Below are positions 13,346 through 19,386 of a DNA stretch of 26,870 bases, piece by piece. The DNA is from an uncultured Lachnospiraceae bacterium. GTDB taxonomy: Bacteria > Bacillota > Clostridia > Lachnospirales > Lachnospiraceae. The stretch spans positions 1-26,870 of the forward strand of contig CAJUED010000054.1 of assembly GCA_910585075.1 (NCBI GenBank), in the 5' to 3' direction. Position numbers and translations under genes: made by a program. Position 1 is the first letter of the stretch; each line of letters starts with the position of its first letter. Under the pieces are notes generated by a model that was not told the origin of the DNA, made no database searches, and worked only from the letters and a program-made list of their open reading frames with translations.

Positions 13346-14724
13346 GCGGACGCAGGCAAGTGACAGAAAATCCGCTGGCACAGGATTTTAATATGAAATC
13401 TCTCCTGAAATTTGCGCTGCCAACCATGGTAACAATGCTGTTTTCAGGTTTATATACAATTGTGGACACGGTGTTTGTGGCCCGGCTGGTAAATGCGGAT
13501 GCATTGGCGGCAATGAATATCGTCTGCCCGGTTATTAATTTTATTGTAGGTCTTGGAACCATGCTTGCCACCGGAGGAAGCGCGATTATAGCGAGGAAGA
13601 TGGGAGCGGGGGAAGAAAAACGGGCCTCGCAGGATTTCACATTGCTTGTCTGTGCAGGAGCGGTTCTCGGTCTGCTGATTTCCCTTGTGGGAATCATTTT
13701 GATTGACCCCATGATTCAAGGGCTGGGAGCAAGTCCGTTACTGTTTCCTTATTGCAGGGAGTATCTGTTGGTTATTCTTATTTTTACCCCGGCAAGCATC
13801 CTGCAGGTGCTTTTTCAGAATTTGATTGTCACGGCTGGGCGGCCGGGGCTTGGGATGCTGTTGTCGGTAGGAGCCGGGGCGGCGAATATACTTCTGGATT
13901 ATATTTTCATGGTTCCGTTTCAAATGGGAATCAGGGGTTCGGCACTTGGAACGGGAATTGGTTATCTCATTCCTGCATTGGTGGGAATGTATTTTTTTAA
14001 GGCCCTTCCTTCAAGGGGTGAGGAGTGCCGTAGCGGGAATAGAAGCACTCTGAGATTCCGAAAACCGAAAATGGATTTCAGGGTATTGCTGGAAAGCTGC
14101 TCAAATGGTTTTTCAGAGATGGTAAGCCAGATGGCCACGGCGGTCACCACGTTTTTCTTTAACATGATCATGCTGAAACTGTCGGGGGAGGGCGGGGTAG
14201 CGGCTGTCACAATTATGATATACACGGAGTTTATGTTGACCACCTTATACATAGGATTTTCAATGGGGGTTGCGCCGATAATCAGCTACCGTTACGGGCG
14301 GGGGGACAGGCAGGGGCTTAAGAAAATCGTTAAGATTTGTATTTCTTTTATAGTGACGGTATCCATTGTGATGTTTCTGCTGTCATCCCTGTTTGGAGCG
14401 CCGCTTGTCAGTGTATTTTCTCCAAAAGGAACACCGGTTTATGATATTGCGCAGAAAGGATTTCGAATATTTTATTGGGGCTTTTTATTCTGTGGGATGA
14501 ATATTTTTACCTCCGCATTTTTTACAGCCCTGTCCAATGGAAAGGTGTCAGCGGTTATCTCACTGCTGCGGACATTTGTATTCCTTGTGCTTTTTCAGCT
14601 GACGCTGCCGGGGCTGTGGGGAGTGACGGGAGTGTGGCTGGCGGTTCCATTGTCAGAGCTGATAACGGTATTTGTTTCCATTGCTTTTCTTGTAAAAAAC
14701 AGAGAGAAGTATTATTATTTATAG
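13342..14724 (+). CDS. MATE-family efflux transporter
   Basis: A 460-aa polytopic membrane protein of the multidrug and toxic compound extrusion family. It shows two similar halves of six hydrophobic segments. The opening FALPTMVTMLFSGLYTIVDTVFVARLVNADALAA and the later GLGTMLATGGSAIIARKMGAGEEKRA are conserved features of the family. The length is normal. It exports cationic drugs or metabolites using a Na+ or H+ gradient. It begins inside the stop of the AraC-GNAT gene, so the two are co-translated. A NUDIX gene starts 36 nt downstream. The drug range cannot be predicted. Confidence 0.9.
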   Translation: MSGRRQVTENPLAQDFNMKSLLKFALPTMVTMLFSGLYTIVDTVFVARLVNADALAAMNIVCPVINFIVGLGTMLATGGSAIIARKMGAGEEKRASQDFTLLVCAGAVLGLLISLVGIILIDPMIQGLGASPLLFPYCREYLLVILIFTPASILQVLFQNLIVTAGRPGLGMLLSVGAGAANILLDYIFMVPFQMGIRGSALGTGIGYLIPALVGMYFFKALPSRGEECRSGNRSTLRFRKPKMDFRVLLESCSNGFSEMVSQMATAVTTFFFNMIMLKLSGEGGVAAVTIMIYTEFMLTTLYIGFSMGVAPIISYRYGRGDRQGLKKIVKICISFIVTVSIVMFLLSSLFGAPLVSVFSPKGTPVYDIAQKGFRIFYWGFLFCGMNIFTSAFFTALSNGKVSAVISLLRTFVFLVLFQLTLPGLWGVTGVWLAVPLSELITVFVSIAFLVKNREKYYYL

Positions 14725-14759
14725 CAGATGGAAATTGCGCTGAGAAATGGGAGACGGAT

Positions 14760-15254
14760 ATGCAGGATTGTGGGTTTGTAAAAGGAAACCGTTGGTTTCG
14801 TTACCGGGCGGGAGCGATTATAATTGAAGATGGCTGTGTCCTGTTTGCAGGAAATGAAAATGAGGATTATCTGTATTCTATCGGAGGCGGCGTGCATATG
14901 GGCGAGATCGCTCAGGAGGCTGTTGTCAGAGAGGTATACGAAGAAACGGGAGTCCGTTATGAGATAGACCATCTGGCCGTTATCCATGAAAATTTTTTTG
15001 ATGAGAGCGGTGGAACCTTAAAGGGACTTGACTGCCATGAGATAAGCTTTTACTTTTTGATGAAACCAAGGGGAACAAAGGAGCTCCACAGCAACAGTTA
15101 TACTTATGGGGCAAAAGAGGAAATGCACTGGATACCAATAGAAGATTTGGACAAGTACAAAGCGTTTCCGAGCTTTTTAAAAGAGTATCTGGGCAGAGAG
15201 CATAAGGGAATAGAGCACATTGTTACGGACGAACGGAAGGCGGCAAAAGAGTGA
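14760..15254 (+). CDS. NUDIX hydrolase
   Basis: A 164-aa protein. The complete NUDIX box (Gx5Ex7REUxEExGU) is present: G-GVHMG-E, seven residues, then REVYEETGV, with the catalytic glutamates. The preceding strands (RYRAGAIIIEDGCVLFAG) are standard. The start was placed at 14760 because GGGAG lies 6 nt upstream; the frame is open upstream but would overlap the MATE gene. The family cleaves nucleoside diphosphates linked to another group. The stop overlaps the GTG of the kinase. Substrate unknown. Confidence 0.85.
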   Translation: MQDCGFVKGNRWFRYRAGAIIIEDGCVLFAGNENEDYLYSIGGGVHMGEIAQEAVVREVYEETGVRYEIDHLAVIHENFFDESGGTLKGLDCHEISFYFLMKPRGTKELHSNSYTYGAKEEMHWIPIEDLDKYKAFPSFLKEYLGREHKGIEHIVTDERKAAKE

Positions 15255-15745
15255 AAACCATATATATAACGGGCGGTACAATGGGCGTTGGAAAAACCAC
15301 AGTGTGCAGGCTCTTGAATGAAAGACTGAAAAACAGCGTACTGCTTGACGGCGACTGGTGCTGGTATGCAAGCCCCTTTCAGGTTACGGAGGAAACCAAA
15401 GGGATGGTACTTAACAACATATGTCATCTGCTGAATAATTTTATAGGGTGTTCAGCGTATGAAAATATTGTTTTTTGCTGGGTGATGCATGAGCAAAGCA
15501 TAATCGACAGCATCATAAGAAGAATTGATACAAAAGACTGTAAAGTAAAAAAGATTTCACTTGTCTGTGATGAAGCTTCCTTAAAAGAAAGGCTGGAAAG
15601 AGACGTAAGAAAAGGCATTCGCACAAAAGATGTGATAGAAAAAAGTATTGCAAGGCTTCCCCTGTATCAAGAGCTGGAAACAGTTAGAATCGACACTTCA
15701 CATATGTTACCGGAGGATATTGTAAAGAAAATGATTGAAACTTGA
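15251..15745 (+). CDS. P-loop kinase-like ATPase
   Basis: A 164-aa protein starting with GTG that overlaps the NUDIX stop (GTGA). The Walker A motif GGTMGVGKTT is at the very start, followed by LLDGDWCW, a region that in adenylate/shikimate-kinase-like enzymes binds the phosphate acceptor. KERLERDVRKGIRTKDVIEKS matches the lid region with arginines. This suggests phosphorylation of a small molecule, as seen in nucleotide and drug kinases. The operon neighbours are NUDIX, MATE and GNAT genes, so a role in detoxification or modification is possible. Precise substrate unknown. Confidence 0.75.
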   Translation: MKTIYITGGTMGVGKTTVCRLLNERLKNSVLLDGDWCWYASPFQVTEETKGMVLNNICHLLNNFIGCSAYENIVFCWVMHEQSIIDSIIRRIDTKDCKVKKISLVCDEASLKERLERDVRKGIRTKDVIEKSIARLPLYQELETVRIDTSHMLPEDIVKKMIET

Positions 15746-15751
15746 GTTTGT

Positions 15752-15784
15752 GTTCCGGAGCAATTTGTGAAAACGCTCCGGAAC
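15752..15784 (+). terminator. Perfect 10-bp hairpin after the kinase gene
   Basis: GTTCCGGAGC and GCTCCGGAAC pair perfectly around a 13-nt loop, 6 nt after the kinase stop. No T-tract follows, so it may stabilise or process mRNA rather than terminate. Confidence 0.4.
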
Positions 15785-15813
15785 TGATTATGGAATGGTA
15801 TGGAGGGGAATCT

Positions 15814-16266
15814 ATGTCGATAGAGTATAAGAGACTGACGAAAAATGAGCTGGAACTGTTTATAGATATGAGAATTGACCAGCTGCGTGAGGAAGGGGCA
15901 AAGGAGGACTTTGACTTAAAGCCAGCCTTGCGGGATTATTATAACCGACATATGGCGGACGGTACCTTTGTCTCCTGGCTGGCAGTTGACGGGGATAAAA
16001 TTGTGGGGACAAGCGGAATGTCGTTTGTGGAAAAGCCTCCTTATTTTGGCTGTCCCAGCGGAAAAATAGGGTTGCTGTCAAGCATGTTCACATCCGGGGA
16101 TTACCGCAGGCAGGGAATTGCCAGAGAGCTGCTGGCCAGAGTGATAGAAGAAGCCCGGACGTATGGCTGCGGCACGGTACAGATTACGGCGTCGGATATG
16201 GGTGTACTGCTTTATACGGACTTTGGGTTTGTAAAGAATGGAAATTTTATGCAGTATAAACTATGA
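15814..16266 (+). CDS. GNAT-family N-acetyltransferase
   Basis: A 150-aa protein. The start at 15814 has GGAGGGG 7 nt upstream; the longer frame from 15742 crosses the hairpin and has no good site. The order SWLAVDGDKIVGTSGMSF, then GLLSSMFTSGDYRRQGIARELLARV (acetyl-CoA loop RRQGIA) and LLYTDFGFVKNGN marks the GNAT fold. The N-terminal half resembles acetyltransferases often annotated as acting on small molecules or on protein N-termini. It follows the kinase in the same direction. Substrate unknown. Confidence 0.85.
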   Translation: MSIEYKRLTKNELELFIDMRIDQLREEGAKEDFDLKPALRDYYNRHMADGTFVSWLAVDGDKIVGTSGMSFVEKPPYFGCPSGKIGLLSSMFTSGDYRRQGIARELLARVIEEARTYGCGTVQITASDMGVLLYTDFGFVKNGNFMQYKL

Positions 16267-16328
16267 CAGAGAGGCCCCCTTGGCTGTTGTAACCCCGGCG
16301 GGGATATCAATTTATGAGGGAAATATTT

Positions 16329-16766
16329 ATGGTCAGAGAAGCAACGAAAACGGATTTAAAAGAAATTTTACAGCTCTATTTGTTTCTTCATGAGACAGAA
16401 ATACCGGAAGACTCGGAGAGACTGCGGGAAACCTGGAATAAAATAATGAGTGATGAAAACCATCACCTGATTGTCTGTGAGGTGGAGGGCAAAATTGCGG
16501 CTTCCTGCGTCTGCGTGATTATCCCCAACCTTACAAGAAACGTGCGGCCCTATGCATTTGTGGAAAATGTGGTAACCCACGGAGACTACCGCAGAAAAGG
16601 TTATGGGGCGGCATGCCTGAATTATGCAAAGAAGATTGCGGAGGAAAAAGGCTGCTATAAGATGATGCTGCTCACCGGTTCTAAAGAGGAAAGCACTTTA
16701 AATTTCTACCGGAATGCAGGGTACAATAGTGTGGATAAAACGGCATTTATCCGGTGGCTGGATTAA
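16329..16766 (+). CDS. GNAT-family N-acetyltransferase
   Basis: A 145-aa protein. The start at 16329 is preceded by GAGGGAA; an ATG at 16314 in the same frame is the alternative. GNAT features are KIAASCVCVIIPNL, AFVENVVTHGDYRRKGYGAACLNYA with the acetyl-CoA loop RRKGYG, and STLNFYRNAGY. It is 62 nt downstream of the preceding GNAT gene but differs from it in sequence, so this is not a recent duplication. It is the last gene of the AraC-GNAT/MATE run. Substrate unknown. Confidence 0.85.
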   Translation: MVREATKTDLKEILQLYLFLHETEIPEDSERLRETWNKIMSDENHHLIVCEVEGKIAASCVCVIIPNLTRNVRPYAFVENVVTHGDYRRKGYGAACLNYAKKIAEEKGCYKMMLLTGSKEESTLNFYRNAGYNSVDKTAFIRWLD

Positions 16767-16891
16767 AAAATTAATATATGGCTTCTTTTATCCAATAAAC
16801 TGGCTTGCAAAGCGTTACAGCGTTTGACTTGCATGCTATTTGGAAAGTAATACCAAAGGTTGCAGAAACGTTTCAATGCTATAGGGAGTCG

Positions 16892-16920
16892 TTGACATCA
16901 GATATGGAGAAAAATATAAT
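16892..16920 (+). promoter_or_regulatory. Perfect consensus sigma-A promoter for the toxin-antitoxin pair
   Basis: TTGACA (16892-16897), exactly 17 nt, and TATAAT (16915-16920), all matching consensus. It lies 32 nt before the antitoxin gene. A perfect match is rare for an accessory gene and suggests strong, repressed expression. Confidence 0.75.
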
Positions 16921-16952
16921 ATAAGAAAACCAATTAAGAAAGGAGACCGCCT

Positions 16953-17228
16953 ATGCTTATGACGAGTATGGAGATAAAGATTCCGGCAATAGTAAAAGAC
17001 TATGTACTGGATGATACGACAGAGGAAATAAGAAATGCTCTCTTGCTATATCCCAGCATTGTAAACAATACGATATCACATGGCCGTGCAGCTGAACTGT
17101 TGGGAATGCGTAAAATGGAACTGATTGAACTATACAGCAGATTGGGAATTCCTTATCTGGATATGACGGACGAAGAATTTGATGAAGAAGTCCGGACGGT
17201 GAAAAGGCTGGTGAATGCAAAGATATGA
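16953..17228 (+). CDS. UPF0175-family HTH antitoxin
   Basis: A 91-aa protein. The central part (EEIRNALLLYPSIVNNTISHGRAAELLGMRKMELIELYSRLGIPYLDMTDEEFDEE) is the UPF0175 pattern: a short HTH in which a helical AxLLGM segment contacts DNA. AAAGGAG lies 7 nt before the ATG. The stop overlaps the start of the PIN gene (ATGATA), so the two are translated together. UPF0175 proteins usually accompany DUF3368 toxins and are thought to bind them and repress the operon. Confidence 0.82.
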   Translation: MLMTSMEIKIPAIVKDYVLDDTTEEIRNALLLYPSIVNNTISHGRAAELLGMRKMELIELYSRLGIPYLDMTDEEFDEEVRTVKRLVNAKI

Positions 17229-17731
17229 TAGTAATATCAGATACAACTCCAATTCTTTCACTGCTGAAAGCCGGACAGTTGGGATTGCTTGAAAAAATGT
17301 ATCAGACAATTGTGATACCGGAGGCGGTTTATAACGAATTAACCGGTAATAATAGCTATGAGACGGAGTGGAAGGCGATAGAAAGCTGTCCCTTTCTTTC
17401 GGTTGAAAAGGTAGATAATGTGGAATCAGTACAAATTTTAAGAAATGTTACCGGATTAGATGCAGGAGAAAGTGAATCGCTGGTTCTATATGGAGAGAAA
17501 AATGCGGATTTACTTGTTATAGATGAGCACAAAGGCAGAAGCGTGGCAAAAAAGATGTCTGTTGAACATATAGGAACTGTTGGTATTCTGATGCTTGCTT
17601 ATGATAAAGGTATGCTCGCAGCAGAAGAAGTCCGGGAAATATTAGAAATTTTGCTTGCCTGTGATATCAGATTGAGCCGGAAGTTATGCAATAAGGTTTT
17701 GGTTTATGTGGGATTGGAAAATCATTTTTAA
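17225..17731 (+). CDS. DUF3368-family PIN-domain toxin
   Basis: A 168-aa protein. The start IVISDTTPILSLLKAG carries the first PIN-domain aspartate (Asp6) and the TPILSL motif of DUF3368. Later acidic residues in GLDAGESESLVLYGEKNADLLVIDEHKGRSVA provide the expected metal ligands (D-A-G-E-S-E and ID-E). PIN proteins are metal-dependent RNases; toxin action is inferred from the family and from the overlapping UPF0175 gene. No frameshift is seen, so the pair looks intact. Confidence 0.82.
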   Translation: MIVISDTTPILSLLKAGQLGLLEKMYQTIVIPEAVYNELTGNNSYETEWKAIESCPFLSVEKVDNVESVQILRNVTGLDAGESESLVLYGEKNADLLVIDEHKGRSVAKKMSVEHIGTVGILMLAYDKGMLAAEEVREILEILLACDIRLSRKLCNKVLVYVGLENHF

Positions 17732-17779
17732 TCTGTGATTCTAAATTGAAATATAAATGTGTCAGGAAAGTGTGAAACT

Positions 17780-18547
17780 ATGACGAATCAAAACATACTA
17801 CAAACAGCCATGGAGCAGTCCGCTCTTGATATCAACTGCAAAGCATCAGATTTCCTCGAAAGCCGCCATGTGATTGTCCAATCAAATATAAGCCCGGGAG
17901 CACGGAAGTATTACAAGGAGCCCATTGCCTGCAACCTGGTTTCCTATGGAAACAATATTGTTGCGTCGGTGCGTGGTGAATACAGAGAAATAGTGGAGGA
18001 GTACATCAACAAATTTGAATTCTACCACTGCTTTGAGACCCCCAACATGCACTGGCTGAATGAAAGGCTTATGCAGATGGGCCAGAAGGTGTGCTTTATG
18101 GCGGAATACTATCTGCCTGATGTGGAAAAGCTGTATAGCCTGCCCTGCAGGTATGAACTGAAAATAATGGGACAGCCTGATTTTACAGATTTATATAAAC
18201 AGGAATGGAGCAATGCGCTGTGCGAGGACAGGAAAGAGCTGGATATTCTGGGTGTTGGGGCATATGATGCGGGGAAACTGATTGGGCTTGCGGGCTGCTC
18301 TGCGGACTGCGATACTATGTGGCAGATTGGCGTGGATGTGCTGCCTGCATACAGAAGGGAAGGAATTGCGGCGGCTCTTACCAGCCGTCTGGCCGTTGAG
18401 ATTTTGGAAAGGGGTAAAGTGCCTTTTTACTGCTCCGCCTGGTCGAATATCAGGTCGGTGCGGAATGCGGTCAAAAGCGGATTCATCCCGGCATGGGTGG
18501 AAATGACAGCGAAGCTGGAAGGTATTGTTGATGGAATGAATAAATGA
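17780..18547 (+). CDS. GNAT-family N-acetyltransferase with an N-terminal extension
   Basis: A 255-aa protein, about 100 residues longer than a single GNAT domain. The C-terminal part has MWQIGVDVLPAYRREGIAAALTSRLAVEIL (acetyl-CoA loop RREGIA) and the typical YCSAWSNIRSVRNAVKSGFIPAWVE ending. The N-terminal half (residues about 1-130) holds ARKYYKEPIACNL and looks like a degenerate second GNAT-like domain. The start at 17780 has AGGAAAG 9 nt upstream; a GTG at 17759 is the alternative. It is 48 nt downstream of the PIN gene and ends before a strong terminator. Substrate unknown. Confidence 0.8.
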   Translation: MTNQNILQTAMEQSALDINCKASDFLESRHVIVQSNISPGARKYYKEPIACNLVSYGNNIVASVRGEYREIVEEYINKFEFYHCFETPNMHWLNERLMQMGQKVCFMAEYYLPDVEKLYSLPCRYELKIMGQPDFTDLYKQEWSNALCEDRKELDILGVGAYDAGKLIGLAGCSADCDTMWQIGVDVLPAYRREGIAAALTSRLAVEILERGKVPFYCSAWSNIRSVRNAVKSGFIPAWVEMTAKLEGIVDGMNK

Positions 18548-18619
18548 GCTGGTATCACAAAGCAATAGCCTTCATGTGTAAATAAAAAATATTTTTTGCC
18601 GGGATGATTGAGTGCAGAG

Positions 18620-18651
18620 GAGTTCACCGAGCGAGTGGTGGGCTCTTTTTT
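18620..18651 (+). terminator. Rho-independent terminator
   Basis: GAGTTCACC and GGTGGGCTC form a 9-bp stem with two G-T pairs around an 8-nt loop, followed by six T. It closes the toxin-antitoxin/GNAT transcription unit. Confidence 0.7.
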
Positions 18652-18652
18652 A

Positions 18653-18706
18653 ATGCACAGAGTCGCATGTATGCACAGAGCCGCATGTATGCACAGGGCC
18701 GCATAT
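18653..18706 (+). repeat. Three 18-bp tandem repeats
   Basis: Three head-to-tail copies of an 18-bp unit, ATGCACAGAGYCGCATGT, the third slightly diverged. Parts of the unit can pair with the downstream ATGCGGTCTGCA. It lies between a terminator and the blaI-like promoter. Confidence 0.8.
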
Positions 18707-18778
18707 GGAAATTTGCTGCTCTACAGCATGCGGTCTGCACGGTGAGTAGGGGAAGAACCTTCCCTGCTCAATTGCAAT
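18706..18778 (+). repeat. Diverged copy 2 of an intergenic element, with a hairpin
   Basis: The sequence AATTTGCTG ... GTGAGTAGGGGAAG-AAC-CTTCCCTGCTCAATTGC matches the order of elements at 6006-6072. Here GAGTAGGGGAAG (18744-18755) and CTTCCCTGCTC (18759-18769) form a strong 11-bp stem with one bulge. Confidence 0.4.
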
Positions 18779-18839
18779 AATTGTCAAAAAATAAAAGTTT
18801 TTGCACTTGAGAGCATAAAATTTATTTTTAGTCAAAGAC

Positions 18840-18892
18840 TTGACTTAAGTATAACACCGTGTTATCCTAAAATATAACACGGTGTTATACTT
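18840..18892 (+). promoter_or_regulatory. Promoter and 19-bp inverted-repeat operator of the blaI-like gene
   Basis: TTGACT (18840-18845), 17 nt and TATCCT (18863-18868) form the promoter. Inside and after it two 19-nt arms, AAGTATAACACCGTGTTAT (18847-18865) and ATAACACGGTGTTATACTT (18874-18892), are perfect reverse complements 8 nt apart. Each arm also holds a near-palindrome ATAACAC-n-GTGTTAT. A dimer or two dimers of the BlaI-like repressor could bind here and block RNA polymerase. Confidence 0.75.
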
Positions 18893-18909
18893 ATGAAAGG
18901 ATACTATTT

Positions 18910-19293
18910 ATGGTACAACAAATATCTGATGCTGAACTTGAAATTATGAAGATTGTCTGGGGAAATCCGGAGGATGTGACGCTGTTTTCCCATATCATGG
19001 AAGAATTGGCATTAAAGGGAAAGCCATGTCAGAAAAACACATTGATCGTACTTTTGTCACGGCTGGTCAACAAGGGTTTTTTAAAAGCCAAAAAGATTGG
19101 GCGGCGCAACGAGTATACCGCGCTGGTTTCGGAAATGGAATACCAGACGGAACAGACCAGAAATTTTATGAACAAGGTTTATGAGGGAAATGTAAAAGAG
19201 TTGGTATCCAACCTGATTTTTGGAGATTTACTGGAAGATGAAGAATATGAAGAACTGAGGAGTCTGCTGGAGAAAGGGCGGAAAAAGGACTAA
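18910..19293 (+). CDS. BlaI/MecI/CopY-family repressor
   Basis: A 127-aa protein. ISDAELEIMKIVWGNPEDVTLFSHIMEEL followed by CQKNTLIVLLSRLVNKGFLKAKKIGRRNEYTALVSEMEYQ is the winged-helix and start of the dimerisation region of BlaI. In this family the receptor (BlaR1) cleaves or inactivates the repressor after sensing its ligand. A good AAAGG site precedes the start at 18910. The next gene is a BlaR1-like M56 protein. No beta-lactamase gene lies in the window, so the regulated genes are probably this pair itself. Confidence 0.88.
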   Translation: MVQQISDAELEIMKIVWGNPEDVTLFSHIMEELALKGKPCQKNTLIVLLSRLVNKGFLKAKKIGRRNEYTALVSEMEYQTEQTRNFMNKVYEGNVKELVSNLIFGDLLEDEEYEELRSLLEKGRKKD

Positions 19294-19386
19294 AGGTAGC
19301 TATTTAGCCCAGGACCTTGCACTTACTGCAAAGCCTGTAAAAACATGTAAATTGTCGCACGTTAAGAAAGGAGCATGGTTATAAAA

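Noticed and set aside
13017..13712. 231-aa minus-strand frame across the AraC-GNAT/MATE junction
   Set aside because: It overlaps two well-supported genes, has no binding site, and contains proline-rich runs typical of antisense reading.
18650..18835. 61-aa minus-strand frame rich in VHTCGS repeats
   Set aside because: It is produced by the 18-bp tandem DNA repeats; no start signal and no homology by eye.
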